A stretch of DNA of 42,651 nucleotides from Meridianimarinicoccus aquatilis. GTDB taxonomy: Bacteria > Pseudomonadota > Alphaproteobacteria > Rhodobacterales > Rhodobacteraceae. Location of the stretch: NCBI RefSeq assembly GCF_004358675.1, contig NZ_SMZO01000025.1:12014-54664 (forward strand). Direction: 5' to 3'. Positions 16,872 to 25,336 of this stretch are shown here, piece by piece. The stretch's first letter is position 1. Every line of letters begins with the position of its first letter. The position numbers were made by a program, and so were the translations under genes. A model generated the notes under the pieces. That model searched no databases. It was not told where the DNA came from and was given only the letters and a program-made list of their open reading frames with translations.

Positions 16872-18554
16872 GTGCAGAATGTTGCTGCCATTTGGTCCGC
16901 TCTAAGTATGCGGAAGAAACTTGTCGTAATAGTCGCAACCCTCGGCGTCTTTGCATCGGTTCTTGCTCTGTCTAGGATGGCCGCAACACCGACACTGGCC
17001 CTGCTTTACTCGGGTCTGGATGCGAAGCAGTCTGGCGAGGTCCTCCAAGAGCTCGAACAACAAGGGGTTACATACGCGATCCGCGGTGATGGGATATTTG
17101 TACCCTCAGGGATACGCGACAGCCTGCGCATGCAGCTTGCCGCAAATGGTGTTCCGTTGACCGGCGGAGCTGGTTACGAACTGCTTGACGGGCTGTCAGG
17201 CTTTGGGACGACGTCTCAGATGTTTGATGCAGCTTACTGGCGCGCCAAAGAAGGCGAGTTGGCCCGAACCATATTATCAAGCCCCGAGGTTCGTCAGGTT
17301 AGGGTGCATATAGCCAATCCGATGGGAGGACCGTTTCAACGCGGGGCAGAAACTACGGCGTCAGTAATGATAACGTCGAAATCTGGGTTAATTTCCAATT
17401 CTTCAGCTCAAGCTTTTAGCTTTCTAGTTGCTTCGGCTGTGCAGGGCATGCGCCCAGAAAATGTTGCGATCATCGATTCATTGTCTGGCCGGATCATCGG
17501 TCAAAACAATGCCGCAGGAAGCTTACAGAACGGGAGCGTGACCCAAGAAGCTACGCTCAAAAGAAGTGTTGAACGGCTCTTGACAGCGCGCCTGGGTCCC
17601 GGGAATTCGGTTGTGGAAATTGCAATTGATCCAGTCACCGAAACAGAAACGATCCGGGAACGTCGCCTTGACCCTCAATCTCGCGTCGCGATAAGCACAG
17701 ACGTTGAGGAACTCACCTTTTCTGACCAGAACAGCGGCGGCGGCGGATCTGTTACAGTTGCAAGTAATTTGCCTGGAGGGGATGCTGCGCAACCGGGCGA
17801 GGGATCGCAAACCCAGAACTCTGAAACGCGTACAGTAACAAACTTTGAGATTTCGGAAATCACACGCGATGTCGAACGGCAAGCCGGAGCAATCAAGCGC
17901 CTGACAGTCGCCGTCCTTCTAAACAGTTCGGCCTTTGCGAATTTTGATGACACCGAACGCACTCCTTCGCTTGAACAGGAACTGAGTGACATTCAAGATC
18001 TCGTGTCCGCATCCGTAGGTTTTGATGAAGCGCGAGGCGATCAAATTTCAGTCAAGGCAATGATGTTTGAGCCTCTGGTCGCGCTAGGAACGTCCGCACA
18101 GGAAAACAGTTGGCTGTCGGTAATGAACACGAATTCAATGCAACTGATCCAATTGCTCGTCTTAGCCATCGTTACAGTAGCAATTTCTGTCTTCGTGGTG
18201 CGGCCAATTCTTGTCGGTTCAAGGGCTGCGCAGTTTAAACAGGAAGCACTTGAGAGTTTTCCCATTGAAAATGCGGAAGATCAACAGTTGGCGGATCGAT
18301 TAGACTCAACCCAGTTTATCGCTCACCAGGGGACGATTCAGAATGTTTCAAGTGCAAGAACAAAAAACGGTGTACTTTCTCAAGAATCATTGGATATCAC
18401 CGGGGTCGACGCTGACGGTGATGCCATGAAGTTAAAGACAGAAAAAATTGATACTATTTCACAATTGAAATCGCTTGTTGAGATGCGCCAGCCAGACACC
18501 GTTGAAATCCTCCGAAATTGGCTCGAGGACGATACATTCGAGGAGAGAGCTTGA
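16872..18554 (+). CDS. fliF: Flagellar MS-ring protein FliF
   Basis: From GTG 16872 the protein is 560 residues, typical for FliF, which forms the MS ring in the inner membrane. A first membrane segment (KKLVVIVATLGVFASVLAL) precedes the secretin-like ring-building domain (LYSGLDAKQSGEVLQELEQQGVTY…LRMQLAANGVP, RAKEGELARTIL). A second membrane segment (MQLIQLLVLAIVTVAISVFVV) lies near residue 430, and the acidic C-terminus (IDTISQLKSLVEMRQPDTVEILRNWLEDD) is the FliG-binding end. AAAGGG 8 nt upstream supports the GTG; the frame extends upstream to 16,737 without conserved content. It heads fliF–fliH–fliN–fliP. Confidence 0.95.
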   Translation: MQNVAAIWSALSMRKKLVVIVATLGVFASVLALSRMAATPTLALLYSGLDAKQSGEVLQELEQQGVTYAIRGDGIFVPSGIRDSLRMQLAANGVPLTGGAGYELLDGLSGFGTTSQMFDAAYWRAKEGELARTILSSPEVRQVRVHIANPMGGPFQRGAETTASVMITSKSGLISNSSAQAFSFLVASAVQGMRPENVAIIDSLSGRIIGQNNAAGSLQNGSVTQEATLKRSVERLLTARLGPGNSVVEIAIDPVTETETIRERRLDPQSRVAISTDVEELTFSDQNSGGGGSVTVASNLPGGDAAQPGEGSQTQNSETRTVTNFEISEITRDVERQAGAIKRLTVAVLLNSSAFANFDDTERTPSLEQELSDIQDLVSASVGFDEARGDQISVKAMMFEPLVALGTSAQENSWLSVMNTNSMQLIQLLVLAIVTVAISVFVVRPILVGSRAAQFKQEALESFPIENAEDQQLADRLDSTQFIAHQGTIQNVSSARTKNGVLSQESLDITGVDADGDAMKLKTEKIDTISQLKSLVEMRQPDTVEILRNWLEDDTFEERA

Positions 18555-19159
18555 TGACCATTGTTTTGGTTCTAGAGGACTTTGATTCACCTCCGTCCAA
18601 AAGAGAGAATGAGGGTGAAATGGTTGCTGCGCAAGATCAAGAAAGCGACCGCCTCAGCGCCTTCGAAAAAGGATACAAAGCCGGTTGGGACGACTCCTCC
18701 AGCGCACTTTCAGCCGAGAACCAGCGCCTATCAGTCGACTTTGCAACAAACCTGACAGACCTTTCCTTCACATATCACGAAGCGCGCACCCATATTTTAA
18801 AAGGTTTCGAGAGTCTTTTAAAGCAATCGACAGAGAAACTGTTGCCTCAAATTGCGAAGGCGGCTCTCCCTCAACTGATTTGGGAACAAATCGAACACTT
18901 GGCTGAGACCTCTGCCTCGCGTCCCCTTACTTTGCTTGTTTCCCCCGAAGCTCGTGCAGATGTTGAGAGCATTCTACCAAAGGACACCAGTATTCCGATT
19001 GAAGTTCGGGAAGAGCAAACTTTGGCAGAGGGGCAAGTGTACCTTCGCTCTGGCGTGACGGAAGTGGGAATCGACACTTCTGCGGTGCTTTCAAAAATTG
19101 AAGTGGCTGTTAATGAGTTTTTCCAAACACAGACAGAGGAAAACAAAGCGCATGGATAA
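18554..19159 (+). CDS. fliH: FliH-like flagellar export protein
   Basis: The 201-residue product starts at ATG 18554, overlapping the fliF stop as TGATG. It has a variable acidic N-terminus, a FEKGYKAGWDD segment typical of FliH proteins, a helical middle, and a C-terminal domain (LTLLVSPEARADVESIL…GQVYLRSGVTEVGIDTSAVLSKI) like FliH/HrpE. FliH regulates the export ATPase FliI and links it to the C ring. Sequence conservation in this family is low, so the call relies on this pattern plus its place between fliF and fliN. Confidence 0.78.
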   Translation: MTIVLVLEDFDSPPSKRENEGEMVAAQDQESDRLSAFEKGYKAGWDDSSSALSAENQRLSVDFATNLTDLSFTYHEARTHILKGFESLLKQSTEKLLPQIAKAALPQLIWEQIEHLAETSASRPLTLLVSPEARADVESILPKDTSIPIEVREEQTLAEGQVYLRSGVTEVGIDTSAVLSKIEVAVNEFFQTQTEENKAHG

Positions 19160-19451
19160 GACTCAAAGAGGCATGGATGCCATTGCAGCGGATTCCGTAA
19201 ACAATTCTTTCTCTAAGCTGCCAATAGAGGTGAGGGTGACCGTTGGTCGTGCAAGGCCAACAATTGATGAATTGCTATCGATGTCTGTTGATTCCGTTCT
19301 TACGCTTGACCGCAGCTTATCTGATCCCGTTGAGTTATTTGTTGGGGAAAAACTCATTGCAAAAGGCGTTTTAGAGGAACTTGGAGGAAACGGCGTGGGT
19401 CAACTTGCTGTGCGTTTGTTGGAGGTCGCTAATGACAACGAACAGTTATGA
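19152..19451 (+). CDS. fliN: Flagellar motor switch protein FliN
   Basis: The 99-residue product from ATG 19152 is essentially one SpoA domain: LPIEVRVTVGRARPTIDELLSMSVDSVLTLDRSLSDPVELFVGEKLIAKGVL. FliN forms the lower part of the C ring and helps bind the export apparatus and CheY signal. The start lies inside the last codons of fliH (8-bp overlap), and the frame upstream belongs to fliH. Slightly short but complete. Confidence 0.93.
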   Translation: MDKTQRGMDAIAADSVNNSFSKLPIEVRVTVGRARPTIDELLSMSVDSVLTLDRSLSDPVELFVGEKLIAKGVLEELGGNGVGQLAVRLLEVANDNEQL

Positions 19452-19463
19452 AGGCCGATTTTA

Positions 19464-20207
19464 GTGCCGCGCCCTAAATCTTCATATTGCGCCCTGGTAG
19501 CCACCTGGCTTTTTATTTGCTGGCCGAACTTTGCCGAACCGCAAGGCTTAGGTGAGGTGTACCTTGGGCCCGATATGTTGTCGGCCCGCGCCGTGCAACT
19601 CTTCGTTTTGCTAACTGTGCTGAGCTTAGCGCCAGCCATCGCAATTATGGTTACAGCATTTCCTTTCATAGTTACAGTATTGGCAATATTGCGACAAGCG
19701 ATTGGCTTGCAACAATCTCCACCAAATATGTTAATTGTAAGTCTTGCACTATTCCTCACCTACTTCGTAATGGATCCGGTTTTTCAATCAGCCTGGGAGG
19801 CGGGTGGTGCCCCGTTAATGAACGGCAGCATGAGCATTGAAGATTCATTTCATGCCATCTTAGGACCTTTTCGAAACTTTATGTTAGGTCGGCTGGATCC
19901 GGAAACCTTTAAAGCGCTTTCTGAATTAAGGAATGGTACACAGCTAGAATCTCTTGGTGCAGATTCCGCGCTCTCGATTATTATTCCCTCCTTTTTGCTT
20001 TCTGAGATATCTAGAGCATTTGAAATTGGTTTTCTTATCTTCCTGCCGTTTCTAATTATCGATCTGGTCGTAGCTGCTATTTTGATGTCGATGGGGATGA
20101 TGATGGTTCCACCAGCAATCGTGGCGCTCCCTTTCAAACTAGCGTTTTTTGTGATTTCTGACGGATGGACACTTGTATCTGAAGCGCTGGTTCGAAGCTA
20201 CTTTTAG
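19464..20207 (+). CDS. fliP: Flagellar type III export gate protein FliP
   Basis: The 247-residue product has a cleavable-type N-terminal hydrophobic segment, then the FliP core (LFVLLTVLSLAPAIAIMVTAFPFIVTVLAILRQAIGLQQSPPNMLI) and C-terminal membrane segments (FLIFLPFLIIDLVVAAILMSMGMMMVPP, LPFKLAFFVISDGWTLV). FliP5-FliQ4-FliR1 forms the export gate. The GTG start lies 12 nt after the fliN stop; no ATG is available. Length is normal even though an IS5 remnant begins within about 10 bp of the stop. No fliQ or fliR follows. Confidence 0.95.
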   Translation: MPRPKSSYCALVATWLFICWPNFAEPQGLGEVYLGPDMLSARAVQLFVLLTVLSLAPAIAIMVTAFPFIVTVLAILRQAIGLQQSPPNMLIVSLALFLTYFVMDPVFQSAWEAGGAPLMNGSMSIEDSFHAILGPFRNFMLGRLDPETFKALSELRNGTQLESLGADSALSIIIPSFLLSEISRAFEIGFLIFLPFLIIDLVVAAILMSMGMMMVPPAIVALPFKLAFFVISDGWTLVSEALVRSYF

Positions 20208-20695
20208 GGTTAAGATTCACAACCAGAAGACCACGACAGCAGCGAGTGCGATGGCTGAGAGGAAGACTTTGGAACAGCGGTCATAGCATGTCACCACGCG
20301 TCTACAATCCTTGAGCCCGCCAAACATGATCTCGATGCGGTTGCGCCGTTTGTATCGGCGCTTGTCGTATTTGACTGTCGTCTTGCGCGGCTTTCGACCC
20401 GGGATTCAGGCGCGTATCCCTTTGTCTTTCAATGCTTCTCGGAGCCAGTCAGCGTCATAGCCACGATCTCCGAGCAGCCATTTGCCGTTTGGCAGGCCGC
20501 TGAGCAGCGCTGGTGCGCCGATATAATCGCTGATCTGTCCCGCGGTGACGAACAGATCCATTGGTCTTCCCTGGCTGTCACAGATTGCGTGCAGCTTGGT
20601 GTTCATGCCGCCCTTGGTGCGACCGAACAGACGACCACGCCCCCCTTTTTAGCGGCCATGCTGGTCGTTGTTCGATGTGCCTTGAAGTAATGACC
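20208..20695 (-). pseudogene. IS5-family transposase remnant
   Basis: The minus strand encodes the DDE part of an IS5-family transposase: FKAHRTTTSMAAKKGG, a frameshift in a G-run near 20,640, GRLFGRTKGGMNTKLHAICDSQGRP, LLGDRGYDADWLREALKDKGIRA, an in-frame TGA (about 20,409) where relatives have Cys, then IPGSKPRKTTVKYDKRRYKRRNRIEIMFGGLKD and FLSAIALAAVVVFWL with a stop near 20,219. The 5' part is missing. One edge lies next to the fliP stop and the other against the stop codon of the DUF1217 gene, so the element filled the junction between two flagellar operons. Confidence 0.88.
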
Positions 20696-21535
20696 TCAGC
20701 CGGAATACAGTACCGAGAGAAGGGAAGTAGTTCCAAATCCACCTGAGATACCTGTCAGCAAACTCAACGCAGGTGATGTGGCCAAAGATGCTTGGCCATT
20801 ATTGATTTCATTCATCAACAAATAGCGGTTTCGCAGACTTTCTGCAGCATTGGGGTCGATAAAATCTGCGACTTCGGGAAGTCCAAATACTTCCTCCGAC
20901 CTAGCTCTGAATACAACCAATTGCTGATCAATATCAAGCGCCGCAAAGGTTTCTGGCAAATTCAACGCGGTTTCGAACACTTCTCGCAACGGCGAACTGC
21001 CCATAACCCCATACCATCGGGCATCGGCGGATGACGAATTCTCCAAAACAGTTTCTAGCTCTCGCTCCAATCCCAATGCGAGCCGCAGTTCCGGTTGAAC
21101 GTCCCCAACGGCGACCTCGAACGTTTGGTCTTCATAGGCGGATAGGATTTCGTCGGGAAATGACGACAATGCTGTGCGAGGCTCGCCTAATCCTCCAAAC
21201 CCAAACGCCTTTGAAAGTGCTGCATAACGAGCGTCACTTAAGCGATTAGCCAAACTGTCATCGGCTATAACGCCTTCTTCTAGAACCTTGCGTATAAAGA
21301 ACTTGTTGGAAACATCTTCTTGCAAACCAAAAGCGCTCAGAGCTACTTTCATAAGAGTAAAGTCGCCAACCAATTGTTCTGCCGAGCTTATATTGCCAAT
21401 ATTCTCGCGGAAATAGTTCATTTCGCGCTGAGCAACTGGCGAAGCATTCTGAAGCAGCTTTTGACTTTCAATAGTTCGATTAAGGAAGTTCCAGCCAGTG
21501 AGTCCTCCAACCGGCAGTAGGGGTTGAAAGGTCAT
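20696..21535 (-). CDS. DUF1217 family flagellar protein
   Basis: The 279-residue protein matches the DUF1217 family, found in alphaproteobacterial flagellar loci: GWNFLNRTIESQK, FRENIGNISSAEQLVGDFTLMKVALSAFGLQED, NKFFIRKVLEEG and DARYAALSKAFGFG are characteristic. It has no signal peptide or membrane segment. Its exact role is not established; its position suggests a hook, filament or secretion function. The start overlaps the flbT stop by 4 bp, so it is the last gene of flaF–flbT–DUF1217. The stop codon directly abuts the IS5 remnant, and the last residues could have been altered there. Confidence 0.88.
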   Translation of the reverse strand: MTFQPLLPVGGLTGWNFLNRTIESQKLLQNASPVAQREMNYFRENIGNISSAEQLVGDFTLMKVALSAFGLQEDVSNKFFIRKVLEEGVIADDSLANRLSDARYAALSKAFGFGGLGEPRTALSSFPDEILSAYEDQTFEVAVGDVQPELRLALGLERELETVLENSSSADARWYGVMGSSPLREVFETALNLPETFAALDIDQQLVVFRARSEEVFGLPEVADFIDPNAAESLRNRYLLMNEINNGQASLATSPALSLLTGISGGFGTTSLLSVLYSG

Positions 21536-21939
21536 GATGAAAGACCAGCTGCCATAAGCCTATCTTCCCGAGGGAGCAAAACTCGCAATGCCTTCAGTGC
21601 CGGGTAGAACTGGCTCTGTGTCACAAATCGAGTGGCATCAGACAAGAGTATTCGGCTATCCCTATCGGTAAAAACTTGACTCAATTGCTCTATTCCGACC
21701 AACAGTTGGCGTCGGGCCTTGGCGGGATTCGCGTCACCGGTCAGAACAAGTTGTGCAAGGTAACAAACGCGTCGTACCGGCGTAGTTACATCATCCGGAT
21801 GGATGGCATCTTTAAGACGCAGGATATTTGCATTCGGGGTCACTATATTCAGGCGGCTTCGACGCTCGCCATTTTCAATGACAGCACCATTAATTAAAAT
21901 TCGTTCGCCAGGACCCAGCTTAAGGACCAAACCGGTCAT
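21532..21939 (-). CDS. flbT: FlbT, flagellin translation regulator
   Basis: The 135-residue product shows the FlbT pattern: LVLKLGPGERILINGAVIENGERRSRLNIVTPNANILRLKDAI near the N-terminus, followed by YLAQLVLTGD and a helical C-terminus. In Caulobacter, FlbT binds the 5' untranslated region of flagellin mRNA and represses its translation until the hook is finished. The start overlaps the flaF stop by 4 bp and the stop overlaps the DUF1217 start by 4 bp. A perfect hairpin lies in the leader of the nearby flagellin gene, a possible target. Confidence 0.95.
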   Translation of the reverse strand: MTGLVLKLGPGERILINGAVIENGERRSRLNIVTPNANILRLKDAIHPDDVTTPVRRVCYLAQLVLTGDANPAKARRQLLVGIEQLSQVFTDRDSRILLSDATRFVTQSQFYPALKALRVLLPREDRLMAAGLSS

Positions 21940-22313
21940 GTTGGTCTCACACTTGAGCGCAGACCGCCCATAACCGCGGTATTGACATCAATCAGAGCAT
22001 CTACAGTGGCCTCGCGCTTTAGTACTTTCCGACTGTGCGCCACCGTAAACTCTGCAAGATAAAACAAACCAGCGCGCGTTTCTTGTGATAGCCTGTTTCC
22101 GCCACTGGCCACATCGGCGGCAAGCATTGTCCAAAGACGCCTATTATCGTGCACGGCCTTTGCCAACTTGACCGTTTGTGTTGGCGAAGGCACAGACGCC
22201 TGATTGAGCGCCCGCGTGACACGAACAAAGGCTTCATACTCAATACTTTTTGGGCATCGTACCGCTTGGTTTACCGGATCATAGGCCGTTCGAGCCCTAT
22301 CAATGACGCTCAC
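21936..22313 (-). CDS. flaF: FlaF, flagellin assembly/secretion factor
   Basis: The product (125 residues from GTG 22313) has the FlaF pattern: an N-terminal DRARTAYDP motif, then YEAFVRVTRALNQA, DNRRLWTMLAADVA, and LFYLAEFTVAHSRKVL. FlaF acts with FlbT and is needed for flagellin secretion and translation; in Caulobacter and Brucella-type systems the two have opposing roles. GTG 22313 is preferred because GGAGGG lies 7 nt upstream; an ATG five codons earlier sits inside that site. It lies downstream of fliC, separated by a terminator. Confidence 0.92.
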   Translation of the reverse strand: MSVIDRARTAYDPVNQAVRCPKSIEYEAFVRVTRALNQASVPSPTQTVKLAKAVHDNRRLWTMLAADVASGGNRLSQETRAGLFYLAEFTVAHSRKVLKREATVDALIDVNTAVMGGLRSSVRPT

Positions 22314-22363
22314 TGCGTGTCCCTCCATGGTGCTTCATTCCCGTTTCACGGCTATCGTGTGCT

Positions 22364-22392
22364 GAAAAGAGTGACGCCAGTTAAGGCGCCAC
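22364..22392 (-). terminator. Rho-independent terminator after flagellin
   Basis: On the minus strand an 8-bp stem (GTGGCGCC with GGCGTCAC, one G–U pair) with a 6-nt loop is followed by TCTTTTC. It starts about 10 nt after the flagellin stop and ends before the flaF start, so it can uncouple strong flagellin transcription from flaF. Confidence 0.75.
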
Positions 22393-22401
22393 CCGTATCT
22401 G

Positions 22402-23613
22402 TTAACGGAACAGTGAAAGCACGCTTTGCGGTGCCTCGTTTGCAATAGACAGTGCTTGAATACCCAACTGCTGCTGCACCTGAAGTGCTTGAAGCCGAGC
22501 TGAGGCTTCTTCCATGTTCGCATCGACCATCGAACCGATCCCCGTTTTCAGCGAGTCGGTCAATTTGGACACAAAGTTCGATTGGATTTCGACCTGCGCA
22601 GCGTCAGACCCGAAAGCTGCTGCCGCATCAATGGCGGTCTGGGTCAAAGTCTCAATTGACGACAGTGCGGCCTGAGCGTTAGCAAGGGAACTCACATCAA
22701 GGCCCGCCAGCGCACCAAGACCGCCTGAGCCGGCATTCGTGAATTGCCCCCCGACCTGCACCGATTCGGTGCCAGAGTTGGTGATTACCAAAGTGCCGCT
22801 GACCGAACTGTCATAGTCGACGGTCACGTTTTCCCCAGTCGCTTCGATCGCACTTTTCAGGCCCACCGCAATAATGTCTTCCGTTGTGGTCGAGGCCACA
22901 TCGGAGGCCGTCACGGTGTAGCTTACTTCACTTTCACCAACACGCATCGTGATCTTGTCGCCGGCAGCGTAAGTCGGGTCTGCAATAACAACTGTACCAC
23001 TATCGGCCGTACCGCCGGTTCCATCCAGTGAGAAGCCGAAAGCATCGGCGTCATCGGCAGCCACACCAGTTGTTCCAGTAAATGCGGCCTTAGCTGTATA
23101 GCCACCTGTCGACAGATCCTGCCCTGAAACTGTGATGTAAGACGCAGTGACATTCCCCGAACTATCGCGATCAAGCGACGATAGGACGTCAGTGCCCGAT
23201 GTATTTCCGTCGACAAGATTCAAGCCGTTGAATTGAGCGGCACTGACAACCGAGGCGATCTGCTCTTTCAGAGCTGTTACGTCGCTGTTCAACTTTGTAC
23301 GGTCCACGTTGTCGCCAGTAGCAGCTGCGACCTTTTCCTTCACTTGGATCAGCAAATCAGTGATGGTTTCGGCAGCCTGCTGAGCAACCGCTACGGTCGA
23401 CTCACCAAGTGACAAGCTGTCAGAGATCGATTTGAAACCGCTAACATCTGATTCCATCACTTTTGAAATCGCCCAAACAGCAGAATTGTCCTTTGCGTCA
23501 GCCACACTTTTACCAGTGGCGATCTCGCTTTGCGTATCCTCGAGCCCCGAGTTAATCCCTTTGAGTGTTTGAAGCGCGACCATTGCGCTGGAGTTAGTCA
23601 GAATGCTGGACAT
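22402..23613 (-). CDS. fliC: Flagellin
   Basis: The 403-residue protein is the filament subunit. The conserved N-terminal D0/D1 helices (SSILTNSSAMVALQTL, DAKDNSAVWAISKVMESDVSGF) and C-terminal D1/D0 helices (DAAAAFGSDAAQVEIQ, ARLQALQVQQQLGIQAL, ending SVLSLFR) are intact. The middle (about residues 150–300), rich in Gly, Thr and Ala, is the variable surface domain. No signal peptide is expected, as export uses the flagellar type III route. AGGA precedes the ATG. A terminator separates it from flaF. Confidence 0.97.
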   Translation of the reverse strand: MSSILTNSSAMVALQTLKGINSGLEDTQSEIATGKSVADAKDNSAVWAISKVMESDVSGFKSISDSLSLGESTVAVAQQAAETITDLLIQVKEKVAAATGDNVDRTKLNSDVTALKEQIASVVSAAQFNGLNLVDGNTSGTDVLSSLDRDSSGNVTASYITVSGQDLSTGGYTAKAAFTGTTGVAADDADAFGFSLDGTGGTADSGTVVIADPTYAAGDKITMRVGESEVSYTVTASDVASTTTEDIIAVGLKSAIEATGENVTVDYDSSVSGTLVITNSGTESVQVGGQFTNAGSGGLGALAGLDVSSLANAQAALSSIETLTQTAIDAAAAFGSDAAQVEIQSNFVSKLTDSLKTGIGSMVDANMEEASARLQALQVQQQLGIQALSIANEAPQSVLSLFR

Positions 23614-23633
23614 GTCTATTCTATCCTGTGCTC

Positions 23634-23649
23634 AGGTGCTTTTGCACCT
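23634..23649 (-). promoter_or_regulatory. Perfect hairpin in the flagellin 5' leader
   Basis: On the mRNA strand AGGTGC–AAAA–GCACCT forms a perfect 6-bp stem with a 4-nt loop, ending about 20 nt before the flagellin ATG. It lies just upstream of the ribosome-binding site (AGGA). Given flbT next door, it is a candidate FlbT target or mRNA stability element; this role is inferred. Confidence 0.5.
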
Positions 23650-23760
23650 ATTTAGATGAACCGCGCCTTTGCGCAGCACGAGTGTCGTTCTGACATGTGC
23701 GGATGCCTTCTCGATCCGCGCCATCCTTTCGAATGCCCTTCCTAGGTACCGCCCGACTTC

Positions 23761-23775
23761 CTAAGAGTTGGCTAA
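23761..23775. promoter_or_regulatory. CtrA-like repeat upstream of flagellin
   Basis: CTAA at 23,761–23,764 and CTAA at 23,772–23,775 are separated by exactly 7 nt (TTAG-N7-TTAG on the flagellin strand), about 150 bp upstream of the flagellin start. It resembles the CtrA box TTAA-N7-TTAA with one mismatch per half. Confidence 0.35.
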
Positions 23776-24310
23776 GGCACAGAAGTCATTACATTGCATT
23801 TTATTGAAATTTATTGGGTTTCAGAGAATTTTGGTGGGCTTCGACGTATTCACAAGAAGTTGGATGTCAAAAAATGTGGGCGGAAAGACTTGCCGGTCTA
23901 TTGGTTGGCTGAGGCTATATATTTGCGACGGCGGCGCTTTCTGTGCGTCGTGCAAGCAGGCACGCTTCGGGCGAACCGAACTTTCTCTTCTGTTACACTC
24001 AAGATCACTTCCACGATGACAATGTAACGACGCACTGACAGTCGCCGTTAGGTAAACTCAGCGAAACAAAGCTCAGGAAAATTTCGAAGAAACGTGCATT
24101 TTCTGGGCCACGAGGCGTTCGGAAATACAGCGGTAAGGAGAAATTCTGCTAACTGGTTTTGGGAAAAAACGGCGTGGCTCGAAACGATCGTAAACTATAT
24201 TGCGCGGTCATTGTCCTTGGCTTGAGCCCTATCGATGGTAACACGCCCCACGTTGAGGGCGTTCAGTCCATGACTAGCGCCGCAGATCGCAGGCCAGCGT
24301 TTCGGTACGT
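23776..24310. other. Gene-free region between flagellin and the exported-protein pair
   Basis: Short frames occur on the plus strand (for example 23,794–24,027 and 24,159–24,536) but none resembles a known family, and the second runs into the opposite-strand coding gene. The stretch 23,776–24,020 is AT-richer than its surroundings. It probably contains the flagellin promoter and possibly decayed DNA. No tRNA or terminator is evident. Confidence 0.4.
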
Positions 24311-25336
24311 TCAACCAAGGGTCGCGAGGAGAGCCCGCATCAATTCCCGAGGGTCCTTTTCCATATTCGGCAGCAAAACGTCACGGACGGCGCGGTTAAG
24401 CGCTCTGTCGGCTGCGGCTGCACTCGCGTCTTCGTGGTCGACGGCAATCTCCAACGCCTCAACGGCATATAGAACGGCGCCCGGAACGTTGGCCACACCT
24501 TGCAGAAGCGCACTAAGGCCCATGTGTTCGACCTGATTATCGTTAGTTGGCGGCCCGACGAATGTTGGATCAAACCCCTCGACACCCCAAACCTGACTGG
24601 GTGTCAGCCCTTCACCGGTCGCGTACTGATGGATGTGCGGCACGCTGAAATGCCCCACAAACCCATGGCTAAAGAGAGGTCGGTGCGTGAGAGGGTTGTT
24701 GCGACTTGTGCCAGAAAGAAGCGCTTGCCAGATGAGAATGGTCGCCTCCCCGTCTGTTTTAGCATGAACTGCGTGCTCGGCCCGGGCTGCTTCCGGTAAG
24801 GATCGCACATAACTCCCAGCAAGCGGTAGAAGGGCCAGAGCGCCCTCCAATGCATCCGGCCGGGTGGCAAGAAACGCCCCATAAGCGTCGGACAAAAGAT
24901 CGATGTGAATGGCACTTGCTTCAGACGCGAGAGCTTCGGTCAGGGAATAAACCGTCCAGCCGGCCTCAAGCAGTGCGGGTATCGAAACGTCCCAGAGCGA
25001 AGGCGGCAAGGATTGCCCGCGCAAGGTGCTGCGCGTGCTCAGTTCATCGATTGCGTCGGCATAGCCCAGAAGCGTGGCAGCGTCGACATGCCCGGCGGCA
25101 AGCCGTCCAAGATGATCGTCGACGCCAAGATCGCTTAGAACTCCGGTCGGGTGCAAACCGACCTCGAGAAGACGCGTTCGGATCACCTCGATATCAGCGT
25201 CAGTCGCGAGCGCCGCCACTTGGTTGCCGGGGTTGGTAATTTGCTCGATCGACAGACCTCCGCGCGATAGCAACCAAGACCCCGCGCCAATCGTCACGAG
25301 TGCAATGGAACCTAAGATGATGACCCATGACTTCAT
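24311..25336 (-). CDS. Membrane-anchored protein of unknown function
   Basis: The 341-residue product has an N-terminal hydrophobic segment (WVIILGSIALVTIGAGSWLLS) that likely anchors it in the inner membrane with the bulk in the periplasm. The rest is mainly helical, with several Ala/Leu-rich segments and no catalytic motif I recognise. A His-containing stretch (FSHGFVGHFSVPHIHQYATG) near residue 230 could bind metal, but that is speculation. Its ATG overlaps the stop of the small secreted-protein gene by 4 bp, implying a two-gene unit. Confidence 0.6.
   Translation of the reverse strand: MKSWVIILGSIALVTIGAGSWLLSRGGLSIEQITNPGNQVAALATDADIEVIRTRLLEVGLHPTGVLSDLGVDDHLGRLAAGHVDAATLLGYADAIDELSTRSTLRGQSLPPSLWDVSIPALLEAGWTVYSLTEALASEASAIHIDLLSDAYGAFLATRPDALEGALALLPLAGSYVRSLPEAARAEHAVHAKTDGEATILIWQALLSGTSRNNPLTHRPLFSHGFVGHFSVPHIHQYATGEGLTPSQVWGVEGFDPTFVGPPTNDNQVEHMGLSALLQGVANVPGAVLYAVEALEIAVDHEDASAAAADRALNRAVRDVLLPNMEKDPRELMRALLATLG

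Noticed and set aside
23794-24027. Short plus-strand frame upstream of flagellin
   Set aside because: No recognisable domain and a weak start; it lies in what is probably the flagellin promoter region.
24159-24536. 125-codon plus-strand frame near the end of the 341-residue unknown gene
   Set aside because: More than half overlaps the opposite coding gene; no family resemblance or convincing start.
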